The notes beneath the pieces are model-generated. The model had not been told where the DNA came from. It was given only the letters and a program-made list of their open reading frames with translations, and made no database searches. Of a DNA stretch of 64,000 bases, positions 27,749-35,980 are shown piece after piece. The position numbers and the translations under genes are program-made. The stretch's first letter is position 1. The number at the start of each line of letters is the position of its first letter. The DNA lies in contig CALGLU010000052.1 in NCBI GenBank assembly GCA_937959275.1, positions 81,695 through 145,694 on the forward strand, in the 5' to 3' direction. The DNA is from an uncultured Saprospiraceae bacterium (lineage in GTDB: Bacteria > Bacteroidota > Bacteroidia > Chitinophagales > Saprospiraceae).

Positions 27749-27882
27749 TCCTTAAATAAAATAAACTTAATTGGTGTCTTTAAAGATGACAACTTTTATA
27801 ATATTAAGCATGGAATTGGGTAGAAAAAGTTAGAAATGTACTAAAGGCAACATCTAGAATCTACGAAGAGCGCATATATTTA

Positions 27883-28320
27883 TTGAACCACATAGTAAGG
27901 ATAGCACACATAGATTAGAATCGAGAAGTATTAGAGTCCAGATTTTCTCATTTATTTATTTTCTCATTTATTCATTTCCTTAATGGAGTTCATAGATTTT
28001 TTGAACCACATAGAAGGATAGAGCACATAGTTTAAAATCGAGAAGTATTAGAGTCCAGATTTTCTCATTTATTCATTTTCTCATTTATTCATTTCCTTAA
28101 TGGAATCCATATATTTTTTGAACCACATCGGAAGATAGAGCACATAGTTTATAATCGAGAAGTATTAGAGTCCAGATTTTTTGAAACACATCTAAAATCT
28201 ATAAAGAGCACTTATATTTTTGAACCACATAGGAGGATAGAGCACATAGTTTATAATCGAGAAGTATTAGAGTCCAGATTTTCTCATTTATTCATTTTCT
28301 CATTTATTCATTTCCATTCT
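27883..28320. repeat. four tandem ~100-120 bp repeats with TTGAACCACAT core
   Basis: Units start with TTGAACCACAT at 27883, 28001, 28118 and 28220 (spacings 118, 117 and 102). Each continues with GGATAGAGCACATAGTTTA, AATCGAGAAGTATTAGAGTCC and, in three copies, an alternating CATTTATTCATTTTCT tract. Copy 3 lacks that tract and instead has an ATCTAAAATCTATAAAGAGC segment. That segment resembles the sequence just before copy 1, so the array has a higher-order structure. It fills the gap 27749-28421, between two minus-strand genes. A related core occurs at 61184-61390. Confidence 0.85.
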
Positions 28321-28333
28321 TTCAAAACGTAAA

Positions 28334-28359
28334 AAGTCCCGAATAAATAGACGGGACTT
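28334..28359 (-). terminator. hairpin terminator after the T9SS protein gene
   Basis: On the minus strand AAGTCCCG and CGGGACTT form an 8-bp stem with a 10-base loop, followed directly by TTTTACG. It lies about 63 bases beyond the stop of the T9SS cargo gene, between that gene and the tandem repeat array. Stem and T-tract fit an intrinsic terminator. Confidence 0.65.
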
Positions 28360-28421
28360 AGTAATGAACTAATCTGTAAGTAATACGAATAGTCTGGGAT
28401 ATATCCTTAGTTAAGACTTTA

Positions 28422-30905
28422 TTACTTAACGACTTTAAATTTTGTTGTTGAAGAACCTTTAAAGGAAATGACTTTGATTATGTAAAGGCCATCTTGAAAA
28501 TGGTTGAGATCAATTACTTTGTGGTTTTCGTTTTTAACAGTAGCAGTAGACACTAATTGTCCAGCTAGGTTAAAAATATCAATTTGTTCTAATATATCAT
28601 TACCATTGGCATGAATATTTAAATTATTGCTTGCCGGATTAGGATAAATCTGAATATCTGCTTCAGATAAATTAGAATCCTCAGGCTGTTGCACTCTGAT
28701 CAACTCAAAACTCGTTGAAGCTCCAGAAACAGTAAAACGATTGCCTTGACCATCAGCTATTGTGATATCGTTTAGTACTATATTTACTGTTTTATTTTTA
28801 TTGTCACCTCGTATACCATCAATATCATCAATGACAATGAATCCTACTCTATGAATTCCACCATAACCAGAAACAGACTCTCCAGTTGTTCTTGTAGATC
28901 CAATATCAACTTTCCCAGAAGACGGTTGTTTAAATAAGTCTAACATTGGTGAATTATGAGACAACCAATTACCTGGGATTCGCTCTACAGCAATGCTCGA
29001 TGCATCTACTACTGAAGTTGAAAGAGGCAAAGTATACGTTAGTCCGTGTATATTTAAGGCTGGATAGTCCTCAGTCCCAATGATAACATCTATATACAGA
29101 TAGTCTCCTACCGATGCTGATGTTTGACTGATTTCTAACTCAACTGGATAATCTAGACTTGTTAAATTTTCAGCTGCAACCAGATTGTGGTATTTGTTAT
29201 AATTCTCAGACAGGGCCTCTAATTCGCTTAGGTCAATTTTACCATCTCCTGTTGCATCAAGGAATTTTAAATCTCTTCCATTCATTTGAGATTCACCCCA
29301 ATCCGGTGCCGTATCTCCGATCCAGATTTCACTCAACTCGTCTCTTTGTAAACCAACTTCTCCAAAATGATAACCTAATGGCAGCAAATCGTCCATTGCA
29401 ACTTTCCCATCAGCATTAAAATCACCAGGCCAAACACAATCAGATCCCGCACAATTACAATCTGCATCTTCTTCAATCACCTCAACTTCAACTAAAATAT
29501 CTTCACAGTCTCCGCTTTGTGCACAGTATTGTATAAGGAATTGGTCTATCCCAAGAAAGTCATCATCAGATTTATATCTCAGAATTTGTACACCTTTCTC
29601 TATCCATTCACATTCGGCACCACCGATCTGGTGTTTATAGTAGCCTCCATAATTGATCAATTGACCGTGTTCAGGATCTTGTTCAATCGTAAACGAGTAA
29701 TCTTCTATAGGCACTGAATAGTTAATCAACAGTGGAGTTGATTGACGGGCTACCAATTGGTATTTAGATAAATTTTCAGGGTAAAAATTATTCACATGAA
29801 TATCAATTTGCCCTGCATAATAGTGATCATCAACGAAACTGATATAGCTAAAAGTAACAGTTCCAGAATAACCATCTTCTGGTGTAAAAGTAAATTCTCC
29901 TCCACCTAGATAATCCAGTCCTTTAGGAATGGTCATGAACTCAGTCTCTTCAAGATCATTGTCAAAAACATTAAATGTAATTGGCGTATTTATCGCTGTA
30001 TAGAACGCATCATCTTTGACGGGACCAAATTGTTCATTTGATTGCAAGACATGTACCGAAACAGTGCGTTGAATCGAATTATCCGCATTAATCATGACAA
30101 ACTCATCAAACCCGGTAAAGGATCCAAATGGCGTATATTCGAAAACATCATCGCCTATCATCTTTATACTTCCCTTTGGTTTAGGTGAAGCAGCTATAGT
30201 CATCCCATTAGCAGGAAGAAGCACTGTGACTGGTTTAAATTGAGCCGTCGAAATTGATATGTTACCATCAGAGGCAGTATTCTCACTATCAAGGACACAG
30301 ATACTAGCTGTTCCAGCATCAGTGACCCCATCTTCATTGATCGCTGTATAATTCACATAAGCCATCCCAATAAAATCACTATCAGGTGAAAACACAACTA
30401 TGTTGTTTTCTATTTCTACAGTTCCATTCTCAACTAAATCAATGGATGCTATTGATAACTCATTTGCAGAATTAATATCATTGGAAAGAACGTCAATAAG
30501 AACTCCTGCGTCACCAAGCTCAATCGACTGATAATCATGTATTGCTTCGACATGAGAGTCGACAATTATAAATGTAACTGTTGTGTAGTAGGTTTTAGTC
30601 CTTCGTTTGATACCACCCTCATATTCAATATTGAAGGACACTTCACCTGTAAAATCATCATTGATTAGAGTTAAATCTATAGGATACGTCGCCCCACTTC
30701 GAATACCTAGATCAACGCTAAATATGGATGGATCAGGATTCATTGTAAATTTTGGCGTAGACCACGAATCAATTTCTATAGTGACTGTAGATCCAGGGGT
30801 AGATTTGAAGTTAAGTTGTTGTGGATTAAATAGCTGCGCAACCCCAAGTATAGGCAATAAGCTACACAAGCAAACAAGTACATATTTTGCTAAAGGATTA
30901 ATCAT
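28422..30905 (-). CDS. secreted multidomain protein with dockerin-like repeats and T9SS sorting domain
   Basis: 827 residues from the ATG at 30905, which gives signal peptide MINPLAKYVLVCLCSLLPILGVAQ. An upstream in-frame ATG (30983) would prefix 26 residues before it. The product has a beta-rich N-terminus, then cadherin-like/Ig-like repeats with 'GTVEIENNIVVFSPDSDFIGMAYVNYTA'-type units. Two EF-hand-like dockerin type I loops follow: GDFNADGKVAMDDLL and LDATGDGKIDLSELE. A cohesin-like region ('SVGDYLYIDVIIG') comes next. The C-terminus is a type A sorting domain (IYPNPASNNLNI, GQLVS, DGLYIIKV) that directs export by the type IX system and surface anchoring. Cohesin-type and dockerin-type parts in one protein are worth noting. 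Probable adhesin or surface scaffold; ligand unknown. Confidence 0.9.
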   Translation of the reverse strand: MINPLAKYVLVCLCSLLPILGVAQLFNPQQLNFKSTPGSTVTIEIDSWSTPKFTMNPDPSIFSVDLGIRSGATYPIDLTLINDDFTGEVSFNIEYEGGIKRRTKTYYTTVTFIIVDSHVEAIHDYQSIELGDAGVLIDVLSNDINSANELSIASIDLVENGTVEIENNIVVFSPDSDFIGMAYVNYTAINEDGVTDAGTASICVLDSENTASDGNISISTAQFKPVTVLLPANGMTIAASPKPKGSIKMIGDDVFEYTPFGSFTGFDEFVMINADNSIQRTVSVHVLQSNEQFGPVKDDAFYTAINTPITFNVFDNDLEETEFMTIPKGLDYLGGGEFTFTPEDGYSGTVTFSYISFVDDHYYAGQIDIHVNNFYPENLSKYQLVARQSTPLLINYSVPIEDYSFTIEQDPEHGQLINYGGYYKHQIGGAECEWIEKGVQILRYKSDDDFLGIDQFLIQYCAQSGDCEDILVEVEVIEEDADCNCAGSDCVWPGDFNADGKVAMDDLLPLGYHFGEVGLQRDELSEIWIGDTAPDWGESQMNGRDLKFLDATGDGKIDLSELEALSENYNKYHNLVAAENLTSLDYPVELEISQTSASVGDYLYIDVIIGTEDYPALNIHGLTYTLPLSTSVVDASSIAVERIPGNWLSHNSPMLDLFKQPSSGKVDIGSTRTTGESVSGYGGIHRVGFIVIDDIDGIRGDNKNKTVNIVLNDITIADGQGNRFTVSGASTSFELIRVQQPEDSNLSEADIQIYPNPASNNLNIHANGNDILEQIDIFNLAGQLVSTATVKNENHKVIDLNHFQDGLYIIKVISFKGSSTTKFKVVK

Positions 30906-31176
30906 TATTTTGCTACTTAAATGTAGAAAGTAAAATTCCTTGTAAAAATAAGAGAATATTGGCAAAATTCTTAGGGTTTTCACCTAGAATGCAGTAGATA
31001 TGTTTCTGACGACACATTTGGATATTTTATTAATACGTAAAATACTGGCTATTAACAATTTATGTTGATATTGGCCTAAATAGTATTTTTTAGATACATA
31101 AAACTTATATCCTTATAGCCTAGTTATGTAACTCTATGATCATTCTATACTTATACATTAGATCATTTATGCATAT

Positions 31177-32649
31177 ATGAAAGATTCGAAAGCATATATC
31201 GCCCTTCAATCATTGAATGTATACGAGCTAAATAGATTTAAAAAGTTTGTTAACTCACCCTATTTCAATGTAAATCAAAGCTTGATCAAATTATTTGAGC
31301 TTTATAATGGTGAAATCCGTTTTGAAGACGATAAATCAACAAAACTTACTAAGGAAGACGTTTGGCTTCATGTCCATCCTTCACGAGACTTCAATGATAC
31401 GAGGCTGCGGAAACTAAATTCTGATTTTCTAAGATTATTAGAGCAGTTTCTAGCACAAGAGCAATTTGAAAACAATCCACTTCACCGTGCTAACTATTTA
31501 CTAAAAGCTCTTAGCTCAAAGCAAATTGAAACTCTTTATAAAGGTTCAATATCAACTGCAAGGAGGCTATCTAATCAACAATTAGATAGAACTGCTTCTT
31601 ATTATTATTATCAATATCAAATAGAAAAAAACCTTTTTGGCCTTACTACTGAATTTGAAAAAAAATCTAATATAAAATCAGATAGAATTAATTTAAATAT
31701 TGATCAAATTGCTTACAACCTCGATTTATTCTATTTATGCGAAAAAATAAAATACTATTGTACAATATTGACATGGAAGAATGTTCTAAATTTTGATGCA
31801 GACTTATCTTTTATAGAAGACACAATTCGACAGATAAAAAACTTAGAATATGAAAAGATTCCCCCTCTATCCATTTATTATCAAATTTATCTAACTCATA
31901 TAGAACCAAATGAAGAAACTCACTTCTATAAATTAAAAGAACTAATTAATAAATTTCTTGAAGTATTTCCACATCAAGAAGCAAATGATATTTATGAAGC
32001 TACTCTAAATTATTGTGTAGCGAAAGTTAATCGTGGAAACCAGGACTATTTCAAAGAAATGTTTGACTTATTTGAGTATGGGCTAAAATCTGGCATTCTG
32101 TTTACAAATGACAAACTTGACCCTGCCATATTTCGAAACATTTCAATCACTGCTTTAAGATTAGGGAAATACAAGTGGACAGATAGTTTTATTTCTAACT
32201 ACAATCATTTATTGGATTCAAGATACCGTAAAAATGCAGTAATCTTTAACCGAGCTAGGCTTGAAACATATCGCAAAAACTTTGATAGAGTTATCGAGTT
32301 ATTAAGAGAAGTCACCTTTGAAGACTTAGTTTACGAACTAAGCTCAAAAGCTCTTCAGATAGTCGCATATTACGAACTTGATGAGTACGAAGTATTGATC
32401 TCTTTCCTGTCCAGCTTTAACACATTTCTCAGAAGGAGCACCAAAATTACAGACCGGCGAAAAAACAATTACAAAAAACTCATCTACTTCACCCGTAAAC
32501 TAATCAAGCTCACTCCTCGCATGAAAACGGACATTCAAAAATTACAAACAGAAATCAACGACTCTGAAAACTTTGCTGATAAGCCTTGGTTGTTGGATAA
32601 AATTGCCGAGCTGCAAGGCTTGCCTCTGAAATCAACGAATTCCAATTAA
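31177..32649 (+). CDS. conserved all-alpha protein of unknown function
   Basis: 490-residue soluble protein with no signal or membrane helix. It is rich in Leu, Lys, Tyr and Asn, with helical repeats that could be TPR-like (for example 'NIYEATLNYCVAKVN'-style motifs around residue 270). It begins MKDSKAYIALQSLNVYELN. I recognise it only as a hypothetical type that recurs in Saprospiraceae-like genomes (recall, unverified). It is transcribed alone, with a ~270-base AT-rich leader (30906-31176) in which I saw no clear promoter. Convergent with the photolyase gene. Confidence 0.75.
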   Translation: MKDSKAYIALQSLNVYELNRFKKFVNSPYFNVNQSLIKLFELYNGEIRFEDDKSTKLTKEDVWLHVHPSRDFNDTRLRKLNSDFLRLLEQFLAQEQFENNPLHRANYLLKALSSKQIETLYKGSISTARRLSNQQLDRTASYYYYQYQIEKNLFGLTTEFEKKSNIKSDRINLNIDQIAYNLDLFYLCEKIKYYCTILTWKNVLNFDADLSFIEDTIRQIKNLEYEKIPPLSIYYQIYLTHIEPNEETHFYKLKELINKFLEVFPHQEANDIYEATLNYCVAKVNRGNQDYFKEMFDLFEYGLKSGILFTNDKLDPAIFRNISITALRLGKYKWTDSFISNYNHLLDSRYRKNAVIFNRARLETYRKNFDRVIELLREVTFEDLVYELSSKALQIVAYYELDEYEVLISFLSSFNTFLRRSTKITDRRKNNYKKLIYFTRKLIKLTPRMKTDIQKLQTEINDSENFADKPWLLDKIAELQGLPLKSTNSN

Positions 32650-32803
32650 TACCATTATCGGAGCTACTTTTGGTTATATATATATTTAAGTGACAATTTT
32701 TATTTTTAATCAAACATTTGTTATGAACTTTTTTAAATGGTTTGTCTCGCACTTCATTGTTATAGATGAATTAGATGGGATTTAATTAAGCCAACTTTAC
32801 TAG

Positions 32804-32829
32804 CTGAGTGTAGACAAATCTGCACTCAG
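32804..32829. terminator. bidirectional hairpin between convergent genes
   Basis: CTGAGTGTAGA and TCTGCACTCAG form an 11-bp stem (one G-U) with a 4-base CAAA loop. It lies in the 270-base gap between the unknown 490-residue gene and the convergent photolyase gene. T-tracts are weak on both sides, so it may be a Rho-assisted or mRNA-stabilising hairpin. The rest of the gap is AT-rich with nothing else recognisable. Confidence 0.55.
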
Positions 32830-32919
32830 TTAGATCTTACTTTACATATCGCTAAGCATTCTACAGATTATCTTCTTGTGGGACATTTACAAAAAATGTA
32901 ATGAGCTCCGTAGGGCTTA

Positions 32920-34245
32920 CTATTTTTGTAAGCAAGCTTTGTACATATCCAAACACCGCTCCCGCGCCATCTTATGATCCACTATAGGCTCTGGATACTC
33001 ATCAGTCCCATACTCTGGCACCCACTTCTTGATATATTTCAGCTCCTTATCAAACTTCGTCATCTGACTCGTCGGATTAAAGATCCGAAAATACGGAGCC
33101 GCATCCGTCCCACTCCCACTCGCCCATTGCCATCCACCATTATTGCTAGCCAAATCAAAATCCAACAACAACCTCGCAAAATACGCTTCCCCCCACCGCC
33201 AATCAATCAACAAATGCTTGGTCAAAAAACTAGCCACCACCATCCGCACACGATTATGCATATAGCCCGTCGCATTCAACTCGCGCATCCCAGCATCTAC
33301 TATCGGATAGCCCGTCCGCCCCTCACACCAAGCTGCAAACTCCTCCTCATCATTCCTAAATTCCAACTTCTCATATTTAGCTCGAAACGCATTCTCCACC
33401 ACATGAGGAAAATGTGACAATATCTGCGAATAAAAATCTCGCCAAACTAACTCACTGAGATATGTCTCATTCAATTTTTCCGCCTTCCGAGCCTTCTCTC
33501 TTATGCTAATCGTCCCGAACCGAAAATGAATACCCAGCATCGTGGTCCCCCGAATGCTCGGGAAATTGCGCTGCTTATCATACAGCTTCACTATCTTTTG
33601 AGGCACTTCCGTAGATGGGATTTCCAAAGCTGATGCAACAAAGCCAATATCTGCAAGTGAGACAAAAACCGTTTTTTTAGATTGATTGAATTGCTGAGCA
33701 TAGTTCAATGTTGGATAGGCTTTGAAATAATAACTCTGCCCCTTCGCATCACGCTTCGTATCCAAACGCTCTAACCATCTTCGCTTATATGGGGAAAATA
33801 CAGTGTATGGACCGCCATCTCCCTTTAAAACCTCATTTTTTTCAAAAATAACATGGTCCTTAAAAGATTGAAACGATGCCCCTGCTTCCTCCACAAGCTT
33901 AGACACTTCAGCATCTCTTTCAAGCGCATATGGCTCATAATCTCGATTGGTATAAACGGCATTCACCTTCTTTTTATCCAATAAAGAAGACCAAATCTCT
34001 ACTGGTTTACCATAGTACACATGCAGGCGAGCCCCATAGTCCTTTAGCTCGTCATCCAGCTCCAACAGTGTATTGTGAATAAAGTGTACCCTCGCATCAT
34101 CCTTATCTTCTAACTTCTCAAGTATATGCTGGTCAAAGATAAACACAGGCTGGACGTCTTGTCCTTTCCGCAATGCATGGTACAAACCAGCGTTGTCAGC
34201 TAGTCTCAAATCTCTCCTAAACCAAAAATAAGTTAGTCTCGCCAT
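32920..34245 (-). CDS. phr: deoxyribodipyrimidine photolyase (class I cryptochrome/photolyase family)
   Basis: 441 residues. Light-driven repair of cyclobutane pyrimidine dimers using FADH- and an antenna pigment. The N-terminal antenna domain begins LTYFWFRRDLRLADNAGLYHAL. The FAD domain shows FRFGTISIREKAR, YLSELVWRDFYSQIL, YPIVDAGMRELNATGYMHNRVRMVVASFLTKHLLIDWRWGE and NNGGWQWASGSGTDAAPYFRIFNP, including the Trp-rich electron path. All are class I photolyase hallmarks. The gene has an unusually strong AAGGAG ribosome-binding site just before ATG, rare in Bacteroidetes. It is divergent from the TPR lipoprotein gene. Confidence 0.95.
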   Translation of the reverse strand: MARLTYFWFRRDLRLADNAGLYHALRKGQDVQPVFIFDQHILEKLEDKDDARVHFIHNTLLELDDELKDYGARLHVYYGKPVEIWSSLLDKKKVNAVYTNRDYEPYALERDAEVSKLVEEAGASFQSFKDHVIFEKNEVLKGDGGPYTVFSPYKRRWLERLDTKRDAKGQSYYFKAYPTLNYAQQFNQSKKTVFVSLADIGFVASALEIPSTEVPQKIVKLYDKQRNFPSIRGTTMLGIHFRFGTISIREKARKAEKLNETYLSELVWRDFYSQILSHFPHVVENAFRAKYEKLEFRNDEEEFAAWCEGRTGYPIVDAGMRELNATGYMHNRVRMVVASFLTKHLLIDWRWGEAYFARLLLDFDLASNNGGWQWASGSGTDAAPYFRIFNPTSQMTKFDKELKYIKKWVPEYGTDEYPEPIVDHKMARERCLDMYKACLQK

Positions 34246-34325
34246 ATCTCCTTAACATTGTAATTCTAGTGTTGTTTTAAACTTATCGATCTTAATTCTT
34301 AAATTGAGCACTTAATTTAACTGTC

Positions 34326-35255
34326 ATGAACATAAGACTATTCATTGGATTATTTTATAGTTTACTTCTATCCATCTTAGTGTTGTCATCCTGTCAGGAG
34401 AACACTAACCCCTTACTGACTGGAATTTCAGAGGCCATGAGCAAGGCTCAATCAGACCCCTCGCAGGATAACTTGGCTGCTTACTTTGACACGGTCAACA
34501 GCTTTGTGTCCGATCGAGATAATGATAAGTCTCTTGTTCAAGAAGTGCTACAAAAAGCAGCTCAATTTGCAACAGATCAAAAGCAGAATGCCAATGCCAT
34601 TTCATACTATATCCCACTATTAAAAGAGTATTCAAAGGACTGTAAGACAGATCCTAACAATGTCTTATCACTCGCTCGCGGCATGAAGACAATGCGAAAG
34701 GAACATGCAGCAATGATGATCTATGCTAACTATATCAATGAGCATCCTCAAGCTGTGAAAGATGCAGACCTCGCTGCTCTAGTGTCAACAATGGAAGGAA
34801 GTCCTGAAGCTCATATCGATACGCTCTTCAATGAGATCTTTGTTGACCCCGATCAGTATGGCCTCAATCGTCCAAAAGCACTACAGTTTGTAGATATCGT
34901 CGAAGCCTATGCTCTCAGTAAGCCCTGCTCTGAAAAAGCTCCAGAATACTTATATCGCGCAGGTGAAATTGCTCGTAGCATCCGTACACTCCCAAAGGCG
35001 ATGAGCGTCTACGATTGGATTCTGGAAAGCTATCCTGATTATGAAAAGACACCGACTGTTTACTTTCTCAAAGGCTTTATGATGGAAAACAATGTCAAAG
35101 ATGTTGAAGCCGCAAAGGAAATCTACAATGACTTCCTCGTCAAATACCCAACACACGAAATGGCAGACGACGTCAAATTCTTACTCGAAAATATCGGTCG
35201 TTCTGATGAAGAGATCTTAGAATTTTTGGAGAAAAAGCAAACGGAGAATAAGTAA
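34326..35255 (+). CDS. TPR-repeat lipoprotein
   Basis: 309 residues with a lipoprotein signal (LSILVLSSCQE, Cys23). Helical repeats fill the mature part; the clearest are 'CSEKAPEYLYRAGEIARSIRTLPKAMSVYDWILESYPDYEK' and 'TPTVYFLKGFMMENNVKDVEAAKEIYNDFLVKYPTHEMADD'. The last resembles BamD/YbgF-type tetratricopeptides. It probably scaffolds an envelope complex. A 7-bp repeat tract starts directly after its TAA stop. Confidence 0.85.
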   Translation: MNIRLFIGLFYSLLLSILVLSSCQENTNPLLTGISEAMSKAQSDPSQDNLAAYFDTVNSFVSDRDNDKSLVQEVLQKAAQFATDQKQNANAISYYIPLLKEYSKDCKTDPNNVLSLARGMKTMRKEHAAMMIYANYINEHPQAVKDADLAALVSTMEGSPEAHIDTLFNEIFVDPDQYGLNRPKALQFVDIVEAYALSKPCSEKAPEYLYRAGEIARSIRTLPKAMSVYDWILESYPDYEKTPTVYFLKGFMMENNVKDVEAAKEIYNDFLVKYPTHEMADDVKFLLENIGRSDEEILEFLEKKQTENK

Positions 35256-35257
35256 TT

Positions 35258-35334
35258 TTGAGTGTTGAGTGTTGAGTCTTGAGTGTTGAGTGTTGAGTGT
35301 TGAGTGTTGAGTGTTGAGTGTTGAATGTTGAATT
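35258..35334. repeat. heptamer tandem repeat (TTGAGTG)x11
   Basis: Eleven contiguous 7-bp units from 35258 to 35334: mostly TTGAGTG, one TTGAGTC, then TTGAATG and TTGAATT. It starts two bases after the stop codon of the TPR lipoprotein gene and ends about 20 bases before the stop of the minus-strand VTC gene. Similar 7-bp repeats at 42453-42522, 47738-47765 and probably 254-287 suggest a family. Confidence 0.9.
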
Positions 35335-35353
35335 AAAGCAAGATTGAACATTG

Positions 35354-35980
35354 TTAAACATTCAACATGAATAAAGCATTCACATACTTTGAATTTTTTC
35401 CTAAGCGAAAAGGCAAAGACGCCATCATATCATTTGCCTCATCTTGATGTTCTTCTTCATATTTGAATTCTACGACAAGTGCAGTTTCCTCTATTTTGGC
35501 TGTGCTCACCTTGTAATTTTCAATCGCTCTATACTCAATTGATCGATCTATTGTCACCCTGACTTTCTGATCGAAACTCAACAAGTAAGTTCTCTTATAC
35601 GAAATAGCTACTGATGGGAAAAGAGCTAAATCCTTGAAAATGTTTTGGTCGCAATACTTTCTAAAGTTTTCTTTGAAATCTAAAGGAGCCAATTGAATAG
35701 AGTCTTTGTATCCAAGTTGGTTCTGTTTGATCTTCTTTTCTAACACTGGCTCTTCTATAACAGCAATATTTTTTCCATACCATCTAATTCTATATTTGCA
35801 TCGGTCCGAAACACCGGCTAGTGTTGATTGCGCTAATTCAAAATTACAATCATCAAAATAAATACTATTCACCTGCCTATCTGGAAAGTGCGTATTGAAT
35901 CCAGCAGGGTGTATTTCCAAAACTTGCCGTACGGATTCAAAGCCAAGATTTTCAATTCTAAATTTTCGCTCGTACCTCAT
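35354..35980 (-). CDS. VTC-domain (triphosphate tunnel metalloenzyme) protein
   Basis: 208-residue cytosolic protein of the VTC/CYTH-like tunnel fold, annotated in databases as a polyphosphate polymerase domain. It begins RYERKFRI (the ExK-type strand), and has DRCKYRIRWYG (the KxRxR tunnel strand), VLEKKIK, a 'VRVTIDRSIEYRA' strand, LVVEFKYEEEH (acidic metal-binding strand) and a NSKYVNALF ending. The basic residues expected to bind phosphate chains are visible in each strand. It could polymerise or sense polyphosphate or process a triphosphate substrate. It is the last gene of a four-gene operon, directly abutting the CotH gene. Confidence 0.85.
   Translation of the reverse strand: MRYERKFRIENLGFESVRQVLEIHPAGFNTHFPDRQVNSIYFDDCNFELAQSTLAGVSDRCKYRIRWYGKNIAVIEEPVLEKKIKQNQLGYKDSIQLAPLDFKENFRKYCDQNIFKDLALFPSVAISYKRTYLLSFDQKVRVTIDRSIEYRAIENYKVSTAKIEETALVVEFKYEEEHQDEANDMMASLPFRLGKNSKYVNALFMLNV

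Noticed and set aside
35173..35361. Minus-strand open frame with repeated QHSTLNT
   Set aside because: It is a translation of the TTGAGTG heptamer tract.
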